64,000 bases of DNA from Micromonospora pisi (GTDB taxonomy: Bacteria > Actinomycetota > Actinomycetes > Mycobacteriales > Micromonosporaceae): NCBI RefSeq assembly GCF_003633685.1, contig NZ_RBKT01000001.1, positions 372,001 through 436,000 of the forward strand. Reading direction: 5' to 3'. Under the pieces are notes generated by a model. The model worked only from the letters and a program-made list of their open reading frames with translations, did not search any database and had not been told where the DNA came from. The translations under genes and the position numbers were made by a program. The stretch's first letter is position 1; each line of letters begins with the position of its first letter. Below, one piece after another: positions 1-8,322 of this stretch.

Positions 1-458
1 ACCTCCAGCAGCGGGCGGGCGGCCTCGAAATCGGCCGCGTCACCGCCGACCATGATGGAGAGGGTGCCCTCGATCGCACCCTGCTCGCCGCCGCTGACCG
101 GTGCGTCGAGGACCCGTACGCCGTAGGGCTTCGCGGCCTCGGCCACCCCCTGGGCGGTCTTCGGCGAGATGCTGCTCATGTCGATGTAGAGCTGCCCCGG
201 ACGGGCGGTGGCGAGAATGCCGCCCTCGCCGAGGGCGACCGCCTCGACGTCCGGCGAGTCGGGGACCATGGTGATGACCACGTCGGACTCCTGGACCGCC
301 TCGACGATGCCGGCGGCGGCGCGTCCACCACCGGCCGCCAGCGCCTCGGTCCGGGCCGGGCTGTAGTCGTAACCGATCACGTCGAAGCCGGCCTTCACCA
401 GGTTTCCGGCCATCGGGCCGCCCATGATGCCGAGGCCGATGAACCCCACGCGTGTCAT
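1..458 (-). CDS. Beta-hydroxyacid dehydrogenase, partial (probable 2-hydroxy-3-oxopropionate reductase)
   Basis: NAD(P)-dependent beta-hydroxyacid dehydrogenase (GarR / 3-hydroxyisobutyrate dehydrogenase family). The likely reaction is reduction of tartronate semialdehyde to D-glycerate, but the C-terminal half that would separate subfamilies lies outside the window. About 152 residues are visible. The N-terminus carries the Rossmann motif GFIGLGIMGGPMAGNL, and near residue 116 is the substrate signature VSGGEQGAIEGTLSIMVGG. The ATG at 458 has a GAGGAG ribosome binding site nine bases upstream (468-473). The upstream region contains a direct repeat of GTATG (574-585) that could be a regulator site, which is speculative. 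Family assignment is firm; the exact substrate is inferred. Confidence 0.85.
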   Translation of the reverse strand, partial: MTRVGFIGLGIMGGPMAGNLVKAGFDVIGYDYSPARTEALAAGGGRAAAGIVEAVQESDVVITMVPDSPDVEAVALGEGGILATARPGQLYIDMSSISPKTAQGVAEAAKPYGVRVLDAPVSGGEQGAIEGTLSIMVGGDAADFEAARPLLE

Positions 459-641
459 ATCAGCGATCTCCTCACGTAGCTCCAGGTCTCACTGCCGGCG
501 CGGTGGGGCGGTAGGTCGGGCCGCCGCCCGCCTACCACCCGGCGGGGACACCGCAGTCACCCCCTAGGATTCTGTATGCAGTATGGAAGCCCGTCAAGGC
601 GTTGCCGTCCCGGCGCCGAGACGCCCGCTACTGCGGCACGG

Positions 642-1022
642 TCAGGCGAGAGCGCCCACCGGCGCGACGACGGCACCGTCCACGGGACACACCCACACGG
701 CAACGGCGCCGCGTACGGTCGCGGTCAGCGGATGGTTGTCGGGATGGCGCGGGCAGACGGGCCAGTTCGTCGCCGCCCGCCGCCACAACTCCTCGATCAC
801 CCACTCCTGCACCTGGTCGGCGACGTGCGCGACGCGATCGGGTGCCGGCTGCGCCACGATGGCGCTGACACCCACACCACTGCCGTCCGGGCTCCACAGC
901 ATCGCCGACTCGGCCCCCGGGTCGCGGGTCCAGTCGTCGTCCCGGATGTCGGGCAGGGGTGCGCCGGTCGCGTTGATGTCCCGCAACACCGGCTCCAGCG
1001 CCTGCCGCAACACGTCACCCAT
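642..1022 (-). CDS. Conserved hypothetical protein, possible zinc-ribbon-like C-terminus
   Basis: A small protein of about 126 residues that I do not recognise. Its C-terminal part has a CPRHPDNHP stretch followed 17 residues later by CPVDG, a Cys/His arrangement that could bind a metal; the N-terminal half is a plausible alpha/beta fold without a known motif. I chose the ATG at 1022 because GGAG at 1033-1036 is ten bases away; the in-frame ATG at 1031 is only one base from that site. It starts 47 bases downstream of the stop of the DUF2637-like gene on the same strand, so the two are probably co-transcribed. No function is proposed. Confidence 0.6.
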   Translation of the reverse strand: MGDVLRQALEPVLRDINATGAPLPDIRDDDWTRDPGAESAMLWSPDGSGVGVSAIVAQPAPDRVAHVADQVQEWVIEELWRRAATNWPVCPRHPDNHPLTATVRGAVAVWVCPVDGAVVAPVGALA

Positions 1023-1069
1023 GGCGACCATTCTCCGTTTCCGCGAGGCGCGCGGCCACGGAATTCGAT

Positions 1070-3148
1070 CTACTGCCCGCCCCGGTCCGCACCGGGGGAC
1101 GTACGACGCCCGGGCGCCTCGGCCCGCCAGGTACGGACGTACTTGGCCGCGGTGCCGCGCTCGGCCGGCGTGAGCTGGAGTTCCCGCACCGCGAGGTCGG
1201 TGAGGGAGGAGTTGTCCCGCTCGTCGTCGGCGGAGACCATGGCGTCGAGCAGGGCGTGCACCCGGGACCGCAACGAGCCCTCCCCCGGGGCCGGGACCGG
1301 GGCCACACCCCGGGCCGCCCGTACCGGGTCGGCCGCCGGCATCGCGGCGACCTGGGCGGGCGCGAGCGTACGCGTCGCCGCCGCGGCGACCAGATCGGGC
1401 AGCGGGCGCTCGGTGATCGGCACCACCGGCACCGGTCCGCCCGGTGCGGCGATCTCCGACCCGACCTCCGGTGCCGGTTCGGGCTCCGCATCCACATCCG
1501 ACTCGACGTCCACCCCGGTCGACGCCGGCCGCGCGGGCGCCGGTTCCCGTTCCGGACCGGTCCGCGCGGGGCGCCGCTGGCTGGTCGAGAAGATGGCGCT
1601 CACCTCGGCCGTCAACGCGTCCCAGCGCGGCCGCACCGGCTCCGGCCGCTCGACGGAATCACCCCGCCCGCTCCCGTCCGGCGCGGAGTCGTCCACACTC
1701 TCGGCCACGCGGTCCGCCCGGTCCGTGCGTCCGTTCGCGCGGTCAGCCACCCGGTGGGTACGCCCGTTCGCCCGGTCCCCGCGTCCATTCGCCCTGCTCA
1801 CCCGCGCGGTCGCCCGCTCCTCCGACTCGACACGCACGGCCGACGAACCCGGCTTACCGGCAGTTGCCTCCGCCTTGACCGACTGACCGGCCGCCACCTC
1901 CGACTGACCGGCCGCCACCTCCGACTGACCGGCCGTCCCGTCCGGGCTCCCGGCCACCGCGTCCAGCGGGACCGGCTGACCGGCGGCCACGTCCGATGGA
2001 ACCGTCCGCCGCGCCGCCACGTCCGGGGGGTCCAACCGCGTGTCCACCGTTGCCGACGGAGCCAGTGCGTCCGGTACGGCCGGGGCCTCGGTCAACGCCG
2101 GCAGCGGGCCGGGATGTTCGAGTGCGGGCGCGAGCGGGCCGCGTACCGCGTCGACCGTGGGGCGGTGTTCCGGGTGGAGCCCGGACGGATCCGGCGCCGA
2201 GAGGGCGTCACTGAGCAGCCGGCCGGCCGAGGCGAGCTCGACCGCGTCGGGCGTCGCCCCGCGACGGCGCCACCACCTTCGACGGGCCGCCGGCAGATTG
2301 CCGGCCAGCACCCGCGCGGGCGAGAGGTCGGCGGCGATCAGCGCGGTCAACCCGTCGTAGTCGGCGCGCTCCGCCAGCCGCCGCGCGATCTCGTCGAGGT
2401 CGTACACCGCCACCGCGATGTCCGCCGTGGTCCCGTCGAGCGCACGCCTGATCTTGCGCCGGAGGACCTTGGCGAGCGCCGCCTGCCGCCGCTCGGTGCG
2501 TACCTGGGTGCGGGCGGCGTCCAGCGAACCGTAGAGACCGAGCGCGGGTGCCGCCTTGGCCAGGGTCCGGGCCCGGCGGGTCAGCAACGGATGCCGCAGC
2601 CAGTGACCGGCGAACTCGTACGCGGGCGGGGTGGGCGGCAACTGCCGCTTGGCCCGCAACCGGTCACGGCGCTTGTTCTCCGTGTTCATCAGCCACACCA
2701 GGTAGCCGAGCAGCGACATGCCGCCGTAGAAACCGCCTTCGAGGTGGTTGGAGTGGGCCAGCCAGTTGAAGGCCACCGCACCACCGGCGATGCCCGCCGA
2801 CAGCAGCCGGGAGAGCGTCGCGTGTTCACCGAGCCGGCGTCGGACGTCCGCGTTCGCCAGCACCACCATGCCTCCGAGTTCCAGCGCGCCGACCGCCGGC
2901 AGCGCGACGTACCAGGGCATGTCCAGTGCCTCCATCGCCCCGGACACCTGGCCACCGAGCGCGATCAGCAGCACCACCACGTAGAACGCGGTCCGCATCC
3001 GGGTGGTGGAGCGGACCGCCGCGGCCAGGTCGGCGTCCTCCTCCGGCTGCGCCACGGCCGCCACCGACCGCTCCGGGTCGCGGACCCGCCCATCGGGCAG
3101 CCCGCGCGCCGGATCGTCGCGCCGGTACGGGTCCTGGGCTCCAGACAT
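1070..3148 (-). CDS. DUF2637/SpdB-like membrane protein with low-complexity linker
   Basis: A 692-residue protein in three parts. Residues 45-155 hold about four membrane segments with the ALPAVGALELGGMVVLA pattern typical of the actinobacterial DUF2637/SpdB-like group, some members of which accompany plasmid transfer genes. A charged region follows to about residue 300. Residues 330-540 are low complexity, with repeated AAGQSEV and RANGRTDRA units; in DNA this includes a 21-bp unit repeated about three times (1881-1943). A compact helical C-terminal domain (about 600-680) ends the protein. The topology suggests a membrane anchor with a long flexible cytoplasmic arm. Family membership is moderately sure; the function is unknown. 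Confidence 0.6.
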   Translation of the reverse strand: MSGAQDPYRRDDPARGLPDGRVRDPERSVAAVAQPEEDADLAAAVRSTTRMRTAFYVVVLLIALGGQVSGAMEALDMPWYVALPAVGALELGGMVVLANADVRRRLGEHATLSRLLSAGIAGGAVAFNWLAHSNHLEGGFYGGMSLLGYLVWLMNTENKRRDRLRAKRQLPPTPPAYEFAGHWLRHPLLTRRARTLAKAAPALGLYGSLDAARTQVRTERRQAALAKVLRRKIRRALDGTTADIAVAVYDLDEIARRLAERADYDGLTALIAADLSPARVLAGNLPAARRRWWRRRGATPDAVELASAGRLLSDALSAPDPSGLHPEHRPTVDAVRGPLAPALEHPGPLPALTEAPAVPDALAPSATVDTRLDPPDVAARRTVPSDVAAGQPVPLDAVAGSPDGTAGQSEVAAGQSEVAAGQSVKAEATAGKPGSSAVRVESEERATARVSRANGRGDRANGRTHRVADRANGRTDRADRVAESVDDSAPDGSGRGDSVERPEPVRPRWDALTAEVSAIFSTSQRRPARTGPEREPAPARPASTGVDVESDVDAEPEPAPEVGSEIAAPGGPVPVVPITERPLPDLVAAAATRTLAPAQVAAMPAADPVRAARGVAPVPAPGEGSLRSRVHALLDAMVSADDERDNSSLTDLAVRELQLTPAERGTAAKYVRTWRAEAPGRRTSPGADRGGQ

Positions 3149-3425
3149 CGGGTCGCGTGTCCTTTCGTCGGGGCCGACCGCGGCTGGCCCGACGATCGTC
3201 GGAGCCGGGTGGCACCGGTCCGCCTCGGCACGACGTCAGGCGCGGCATCCGCGCCGAACCACCCGAAACGCCCCCACAAGATAGCCCCCGGTCGTGTCCT
3301 CGATCGACGCGGTCGGGGGATCACCGCACGCCGGGGCGGTAGCGTGGTGAAGGCCCCCGACGCGACCAGCGACGATCCCGTACGGCAACCGGGCCGCTAC
3401 CGCCGATCGGTCGGGCGGGTGGCCG

Positions 3426-4421
3426 TCACGGTTGAGCGGTCTCGATGCTCCCCCGCCACCAGGGCGTCTCGACGAAGCCACGGCGCAGTACGAGCAGCAC
3501 CACGCTGGCGGTCCAGCCCTGCACCCCCTCCAACCGACCAAGGGTGTTCGTGGTGAACTCGAACAGGTCCTGGGTGGTCGGCAGGATCAGCTCGCACATC
3601 AGCGCGTTGTTGCTCAACATCGCCGCGACGTACCGCACCCCCCGATAGGCGGAGAGGGTGCGGGCCACCGAGTCGAGGAACGGCGGGGCCACGGTGATGT
3701 TGAGGACGATCTCCGACTCGAACCCCAGTGCCGGTGCCGGAACCAGGGTGGTGACCAGGATGCAACCACGACCGAGCAGTGCCTCGAACCGGCGCCGTAC
3801 GGTGCTCTCGTTGAGCCCGACCTCGGCGGCGACGGTCCGGAAGCTGGACCGGCCGTCCTCGCGCATAAGGTCGATGATCTGCCGGTCGACCGCGTCGAAA
3901 TGACTCGGATCGCACTGGTGCGCCTCCGTCACCTCTTCCGGCGGGGCGTCGCTGAGCAGTTGCCGGCTCCAGTCGTGCGACACCTTGTAGACGTGCAGTG
4001 TCAGGTCGGTGTCGCAGCGCTGCACACCCTTGATCGCCAGGATCCGTTCGACGATCCGGGCCTGTAGCGACTCCTCCCGCCGCAGGTTCAACTCGGCCAG
4101 GATGTCGTACGGGCCGGTCACCAGGCCGAGGAAGCGCAGGTCGCTGTGGCGGACCAGTTCGGCGAGCACCTCCATCTGGGTGCCCGGCTCGCAGGTGATG
4201 CGCAGCACGAAGAGGTCCGCCGCGCCGGCGTGGTTGTTCCCGGGGATGGCGGCGACCCGGACGACTCCCTCACGCAGCAGTTGCTGCCCGCGCCGGGCGA
4301 CGGTCGCGACCGAGCTGCCGGAAAGTTCCGCGATCTCCGTCCAACTGGCCCGACCGTCGCTCTGCAACGCGGCGATGATCCGCCGGTCGAGGTCGTCGAG
4401 GTCGTCGGTGCTACTGCTCAT
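3426..4421 (-). CDS. Lrp/AsnC-family regulator with two tandem HTH-RAM units
   Basis: Transcriptional regulator of about 331 residues, twice the usual Lrp length. The first unit has an AsnC helix-turn-helix near residues 10-60 (DDLDRRIIAALQSDGRASW) and a RAM ligand-binding domain to about 145. The second helix-turn-helix begins near residue 175 (DAVDRQIIDLMREDGRSSF) and is followed by another RAM domain. RAM domains usually sense amino acids or small peptides. The gene closes a peptide transport and hydrolysis operon: its ATG at 4421 overlaps the end of the hydrolase gene by 11 bp, and a TTG at 4430 is an alternative start. It is the natural candidate to control the divergent promoter at 11119-11366, which is inference. 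Confidence 0.85.
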   Translation of the reverse strand: MSSSTDDLDDLDRRIIAALQSDGRASWTEIAELSGSSVATVARRGQQLLREGVVRVAAIPGNNHAGAADLFVLRITCEPGTQMEVLAELVRHSDLRFLGLVTGPYDILAELNLRREESLQARIVERILAIKGVQRCDTDLTLHVYKVSHDWSRQLLSDAPPEEVTEAHQCDPSHFDAVDRQIIDLMREDGRSSFRTVAAEVGLNESTVRRRFEALLGRGCILVTTLVPAPALGFESEIVLNITVAPPFLDSVARTLSAYRGVRYVAAMLSNNALMCELILPTTQDLFEFTTNTLGRLEGVQGWTASVVLLVLRRGFVETPWWRGSIETAQP

Positions 4422-5262
4422 CGGCGCCAATCTCGTGGAGGAAGTCGCGTACCACCTGTCGCCACCGCTGCGCCTCTTCGATCTGCGGCGAGTGGCCGGA
4501 CTTCTCGAACACGACGAGCCTAGCGTCCGGAATCAGGGATGCAATTACCTCGCTGCTCGCCACAGGGGTGATCCAGTCGTCCCGGCCGACGGTCACCAGG
4601 GTCGGGCAGGTGATCCGGTGCAGCTGGGACTTGATGTCGTAGTTCGGCATGTTGACGGCGAAGGCGTAGTTGTGGGTCTGGTACCGGTACGGGGTCGCCT
4701 CGACCCGCGCGGCGACCAACGCCGGGTCGTACACGTGGTCGTAGAGGGGCAGGATCTCCCGCCAGCAGTCGCGCAGGTCGGCGTCGTCGTAGGTCTGCCC
4801 GGTGTTGATCCGGTCGAGTTTCTCGAGGTCGATGGTGACCCGGGTGGAGGTCTCCGCGTTGTGCCGGGCCGCCTTGTCGTTCTCGTGGTCGGCCGAGGTG
4901 TCCCGGAGCACGAGCGCGCGTACCCGCTCGGGGTGGCGGATGGCGTACTCCATCGAGATGAAGCCGCCGTACGAGCCACCGGCCATCACGAACTGTTCGA
5001 CCCCGGCCCACTCGCGCAGACCGTCCACGTCGGCCACCCACTGCTCGTGACTGAACGGCGGCTGTCCCTCGCTGGCCCCGGAGCCCCGGGCGTCGAAGAC
5101 GATCACGCGGAAGGTGTCCGCGAAGGGGCTGAAGGTGGCTCTCGGCTCGGCGCGTGAGCCGAGACCGGGCGCCCCGTGGTGGGCGATCAGAACCGGGGCG
5201 TCGTCGGCGCCGAAGACCTCGACCTCGAGGTCGTTGCCGTTGATCGTGAGCCGCACGGTCAT
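4411..5262 (-). CDS. Alpha/beta hydrolase, proline iminopeptidase-like
   Basis: A cytoplasmic serine hydrolase of 283 residues. It shows an oxyanion-hole region (AHHGAPG near residue 28), the DARGSGASEG strand, the nucleophile elbow GGSYGG (Ser near residue 95) followed by FISMEYAIRHPERV, and a C-terminal Asp (GRDDW) and His (KSGHSP) that complete the triad. The sequence around the elbow resembles prolyl aminopeptidases, which remove N-terminal proline. Lying between an M24/creatinase-like gene and an Lrp regulator in a peptide-uptake operon, it most likely cleaves an imported peptide or amide. A good AGGAAAGGA ribosome binding site precedes the ATG. Confidence 0.8.
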   Translation of the reverse strand: MTVRLTINGNDLEVEVFGADDAPVLIAHHGAPGLGSRAEPRATFSPFADTFRVIVFDARGSGASEGQPPFSHEQWVADVDGLREWAGVEQFVMAGGSYGGFISMEYAIRHPERVRALVLRDTSADHENDKAARHNAETSTRVTIDLEKLDRINTGQTYDDADLRDCWREILPLYDHVYDPALVAARVEATPYRYQTHNYAFAVNMPNYDIKSQLHRITCPTLVTVGRDDWITPVASSEVIASLIPDARLVVFEKSGHSPQIEEAQRWRQVVRDFLHEIGADEQ

Positions 5263-5289
5263 TCCTTTCCTGGCGGGTGGTGGTGCGGG

Positions 5290-6456
5290 CTAGAGCGCGA
5301 TGACCACGTCGTCGAGGCAACGGGGGTACGCGGTGAACGGCCGGGCCCCGTCCTCGGTGATCAGCATCGAGTCGGAGATGCGGTATCCCGCGTGTCCGGG
5401 GATGTAGATGCCGGGCTCGTTCGAGACGACCATGCCGGCTTCGAGCGGGGTGTCGTCACCGTCGGCGAGCCACGGCGGCTCGTGCATGCCCAGGCCGATG
5501 CCGTGCCCCTGCCGGTGCCGCAGGTATTCGGCGAGCCCGGCGTCGCGGATCACGTCCAGGCACCGGTTGTTCGCGGCTGAGCAGGCCACGCCGGGACGCA
5601 GCGCCTCGCCGCCGACCTGTTGCGCCTGCCTGACCGCCTCGTAGTAGCGGCGCTGGTCGGCGCTGGGTTCGCCGAGGATGAAGGTCCGCTCCCCCTCGAC
5701 GAACCGGCCACCGACCGCGCAGCCGAGGGAGAGCATGAAGGTGTCGCCGGGACGCAGCCGGTAGCCCGAGGGCAGCGCATGTGGACGGGCGCTGTTCGGC
5801 CCGGCGTACACCAGTCCGCCGGCCAGTGGCGAGACCACCACCACGTCGGCGTGCTCGGCGTACATGGTGCGGGTGCCGACGGTGGTGATGTGGTCGGCCA
5901 GTTCGGACTCGCTGGGCAGTTCGCCACCGGCGGCGACCGCGTCGGAGATCAGGGTGCGGCCGGCGGCCAGCATCAGGTCGGTGATCCGGGCCGCCTCCGC
6001 GTGCAGGGCGATCTCCTCCGGCCGCTTGCGGAACCGGGACCGGGTGACCAGATCGGTACGGACCAGGGTGGCGTCCGGGAAGGCCGCGGTCACCTGGGCC
6101 AGCCGGTCCACGCTCATGCTGCCGGCGTACCCGATCCGGCCGGTGACCGGGGCGAGGTAGCTGAACTGCGGTCGCAGGCCGGGAAACTCCGGGTACGCGA
6201 CCAGCTCGGCGGCGCTGCGCTGCGCGGACGCGTGCTCATGTTCCAGTTCGGGCAGGAGTAGCCGGGTGGTGCCGTCGAGCGGGAGCAGCACCGCCACCGG
6301 CCGCTCGCCGGGGTGGTGAAAGAAACCGGTCAGGTACGCGACGTCCTGCGGGTCGTCGGCGAGCATGGCGTCGAGGCCGTGGCGGGCCAGTTCGGCACGC
6401 AGGTCGTCCTGGAGCGCCTGGTAGAAGGTGGGCGACAACCGTTGGGTTTCCAGCAT
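5290..6456 (-). CDS. M24-family protein, creatinase/prolidase fold with altered metal site
   Basis: A 388-residue protein with a creatinase-type N-terminal domain (to about residue 150) and a C-terminal pita-bread domain. The signatures PHALP, HRQGHGIGLGMHEPP and EPGIYIPG are clear. The usual dinuclear metal ligands are only partly kept: the first Asp is Ser (LSLG), the second is Glu (VEGERTF) and the last Glu is Ser (RISDS), while the His and one Glu remain. It may therefore be a metal-independent hydrolase of creatinase type rather than an X-Pro peptidase. The start at 6456 has GGAGG next to it and lies six bases beyond the permease stop; a longer frame to 6570 overlaps the permease and is unlikely. 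Confidence 0.8.
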   Translation of the reverse strand: MLETQRLSPTFYQALQDDLRAELARHGLDAMLADDPQDVAYLTGFFHHPGERPVAVLLPLDGTTRLLLPELEHEHASAQRSAAELVAYPEFPGLRPQFSYLAPVTGRIGYAGSMSVDRLAQVTAAFPDATLVRTDLVTRSRFRKRPEEIALHAEAARITDLMLAAGRTLISDAVAAGGELPSESELADHITTVGTRTMYAEHADVVVVSPLAGGLVYAGPNSARPHALPSGYRLRPGDTFMLSLGCAVGGRFVEGERTFILGEPSADQRRYYEAVRQAQQVGGEALRPGVACSAANNRCLDVIRDAGLAEYLRHRQGHGIGLGMHEPPWLADGDDTPLEAGMVVSNEPGIYIPGHAGYRISDSMLITEDGARPFTAYPRCLDDVVIAL

Positions 6457-6461
6457 CGTTG

Positions 6462-7355
6462 CTAGTCCTCCCGGGTGCGGGGGTTGCGGGCGTCGTTGTA
6501 GGCGATCGAGATGAGAGTGGCCGAGACCACCAGGGCGAGCATGGCCAGCGAGGGAAAGAGGGTGGTCCACCAGGCGCTGGACATCGCGCCGGACTGCTGG
6601 GCCTCGTAGAGGATCCGCCCCCAGGACCAGCTGTTCGGGTCACCGAGGCCGAGGAAGGCCAGGCCGGCGGCGGAGAGCACGGCCCGGGAGGCGGTCAGCA
6701 CCACCGACACCACGATCACCGGGGCGACGGCGGGCAGCAGGTGCTTGCGGATGATCCAGACGTGCGATCCGCCGGTGAGCCGGGCCGCGTCCATGTACGG
6801 CAACCGGACCACCGACAGCGCCTGGGACCGGACCACCCGGGTCACCTCCGGCCAGGAGAAGAACGCGATCACCAGGACCAGGGTGACCAGGCTCGGCCCG
6901 GCCAGCGCGGCGACCAGGATCATCAGCGGCAGCACCGGCAACGACAGGCAGAGGTCGACGATCGTGCCGATCACCGTGTCCGCCTTCGGGAAGTAGGCGC
7001 CGAGCACAGCGACCAGCACACCGATCACGATCGCCAGCGCCGAGGAGAGCGCGGCGATGACGATACTGAGCCGGGCGCCCCAGACCACCTCGGCGAAGAT
7101 GTCCCGGCCGAGGTTGTCGGTGCCGAACCAGTGCGCCCCGGAGGGGCCCTGGAGCACCTGTTCGCCGTACCCGGACGGGGAGGCGGTGATCAGCGGTGCG
7201 CAGACGCCGACGACCACGAGCACGACCAGGATGCCGACGGAGACAAGGCCGAGCGGGTTGCGCCGGAACGCGGCCCAGGTGGCGCGGGCGGCGGTGACCT
7301 GGTCGGCGGCGACGGTCTCCAGCGGGCCGACTCCGGCGGTGGCTGCCGCGGTCAT
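6462..7355 (-). CDS. Peptide ABC transporter permease, DppC-type
   Basis: Inner-membrane permease of 297 residues. After a cytoplasmic N-terminus and the first membrane segment (about 38-58) comes the DppC landmark HWFGTDNLGRDIFAEVVWGA, then five more membrane segments. The EAA-type loop contacting the ATPases is near SVVRLPYMDAARLTGGS. The ATG at 7355 overlaps the stop of the partner permease (ATGA), which indicates translational coupling. With the lipoprotein, the DppB-type permease and the divergent ATPases it forms a complete peptide importer. Confidence 0.92.
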   Translation of the reverse strand: MTAAATAGVGPLETVAADQVTAARATWAAFRRNPLGLVSVGILVVLVVVGVCAPLITASPSGYGEQVLQGPSGAHWFGTDNLGRDIFAEVVWGARLSIVIAALSSALAIVIGVLVAVLGAYFPKADTVIGTIVDLCLSLPVLPLMILVAALAGPSLVTLVLVIAFFSWPEVTRVVRSQALSVVRLPYMDAARLTGGSHVWIIRKHLLPAVAPVIVVSVVLTASRAVLSAAGLAFLGLGDPNSWSWGRILYEAQQSGAMSSAWWTTLFPSLAMLALVVSATLISIAYNDARNPRTRED

Positions 7356-8317
7356 GCTGTCCTCACTCTCGGGTCGAGCAGTCCGTAGGCCAGGTCGGTC
7401 AGTACGTTGGCGACCACGACGGTGGCGGCCAGCAGTACGAACGCGCCCTGCAGGACCGGGAAGTCGAGCTGGGTGACCGCCTCGTAGATACCCCGACCGA
7501 TGCCCGGATAGGCGAAGACGGTCTCGGTCAGCACGGCTCCGCCGACCAGGAAGCCGAGCTGCAACCCCACCAGGGTGGTGGTGGGCAGCAACGCGTTGCG
7601 CAACCCGTGTTTCCAGACCACCTTGCGGTTGGGCAGTCCCTTGGCCCGGGCGAGCACGCAGTAGTCCTCGCCGAGGGAGTCGATCAGGGTGGAGCGCAGG
7701 GTCAGCACGTACGAGCCGAGCTGGACCAGGACCAGGCTGAAGCAGGGCAGGACGAGGTGCAGGGCGACGTCGCCGTACCAGGCGGGGCCGTAGACCCCGG
7801 GGCTGTAGGCACCGCCGATCGGGAGCCAGTGCAGTTGCAGTCCGAAGACGAAGAGCAGGAAGATGCCGACGCTGGGGACGAAGAGCGACTGGCCGGTGAC
7901 ACCGCCGACCTGGACGAGCCGGTCCAGGAAGCCGCGGGGGCGGGTCGCCGCCAGCACCCCCAGGGGGATACCGACGGCGACCGTCACCACCAGCGACGAG
8001 ATGGTCAGCAGCAGGGTCCACGGCAGGCGTTGCAGGAGCACGTCCGTGACCGAGATCTGCTGGGTGAACGAGATCCCCAGGTTGCCGTGGAGCAACTGCC
8101 ACAGGTACTTGCCGTACTGGGTGAGCAGCGGCTGGTCCAGACCGTACTGGTGCAGCAGGATCTGGCGCGCTTCCGGAGTCATGTTCGGGCTGGCGACGGC
8201 CAGCGCGGGGTCTCCCGGCAGCAGTCGGAGCAGGAGGAAGGTGACCGTGGCGGCGAACCAGAGGGTCAGCACTCCCCTACCGAGTCTGCGGATCGCGAAT
8301 CGAACAACCTGGGGCAT
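7352..8317 (-). CDS. Peptide ABC transporter permease, DppB-type
   Basis: Inner-membrane permease of 321 residues and six predicted membrane segments. The N-terminal RRLGRGVLTLWFAATVTFLL segment, the LLPGDPA motif, a periplasmic loop with YGLDQPLLTQYGKYL, and the EAA loop LGEDYCVLARAKGLPNRKV are all typical of DppB/OppB proteins. It starts five bases after the stop of the solute-binding gene and ends in an ATGA overlap with the DppC-type gene. Confidence 0.93.
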   Translation of the reverse strand: MPQVVRFAIRRLGRGVLTLWFAATVTFLLLRLLPGDPALAVASPNMTPEARQILLHQYGLDQPLLTQYGKYLWQLLHGNLGISFTQQISVTDVLLQRLPWTLLLTISSLVVTVAVGIPLGVLAATRPRGFLDRLVQVGGVTGQSLFVPSVGIFLLFVFGLQLHWLPIGGAYSPGVYGPAWYGDVALHLVLPCFSLVLVQLGSYVLTLRSTLIDSLGEDYCVLARAKGLPNRKVVWKHGLRNALLPTTTLVGLQLGFLVGGAVLTETVFAYPGIGRGIYEAVTQLDFPVLQGAFVLLAATVVVANVLTDLAYGLLDPRVRTA

Positions 8318-8322
8318 CGGCG

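Noticed and set aside
565-590. Possible GntR operator upstream of the partial dehydrogenase gene
   Set aside because: GTATG is repeated directly but the site is not a convincing palindrome, so no regulator family can be named.
1256-3556. Plus-strand open frame of 766 codons opposite the DUF2637-like gene
   Set aside because: Arg/Pro/Gly-rich composition typical of antisense frames in high-GC DNA; it also crosses an intergenic region.
6462-8102. Extended N-terminus for the DppC-type permease
   Set aside because: The extra 249 residues are a shadow of the overlapping DppB-type gene; the ATGA junction at 7352-7355 marks the true start.
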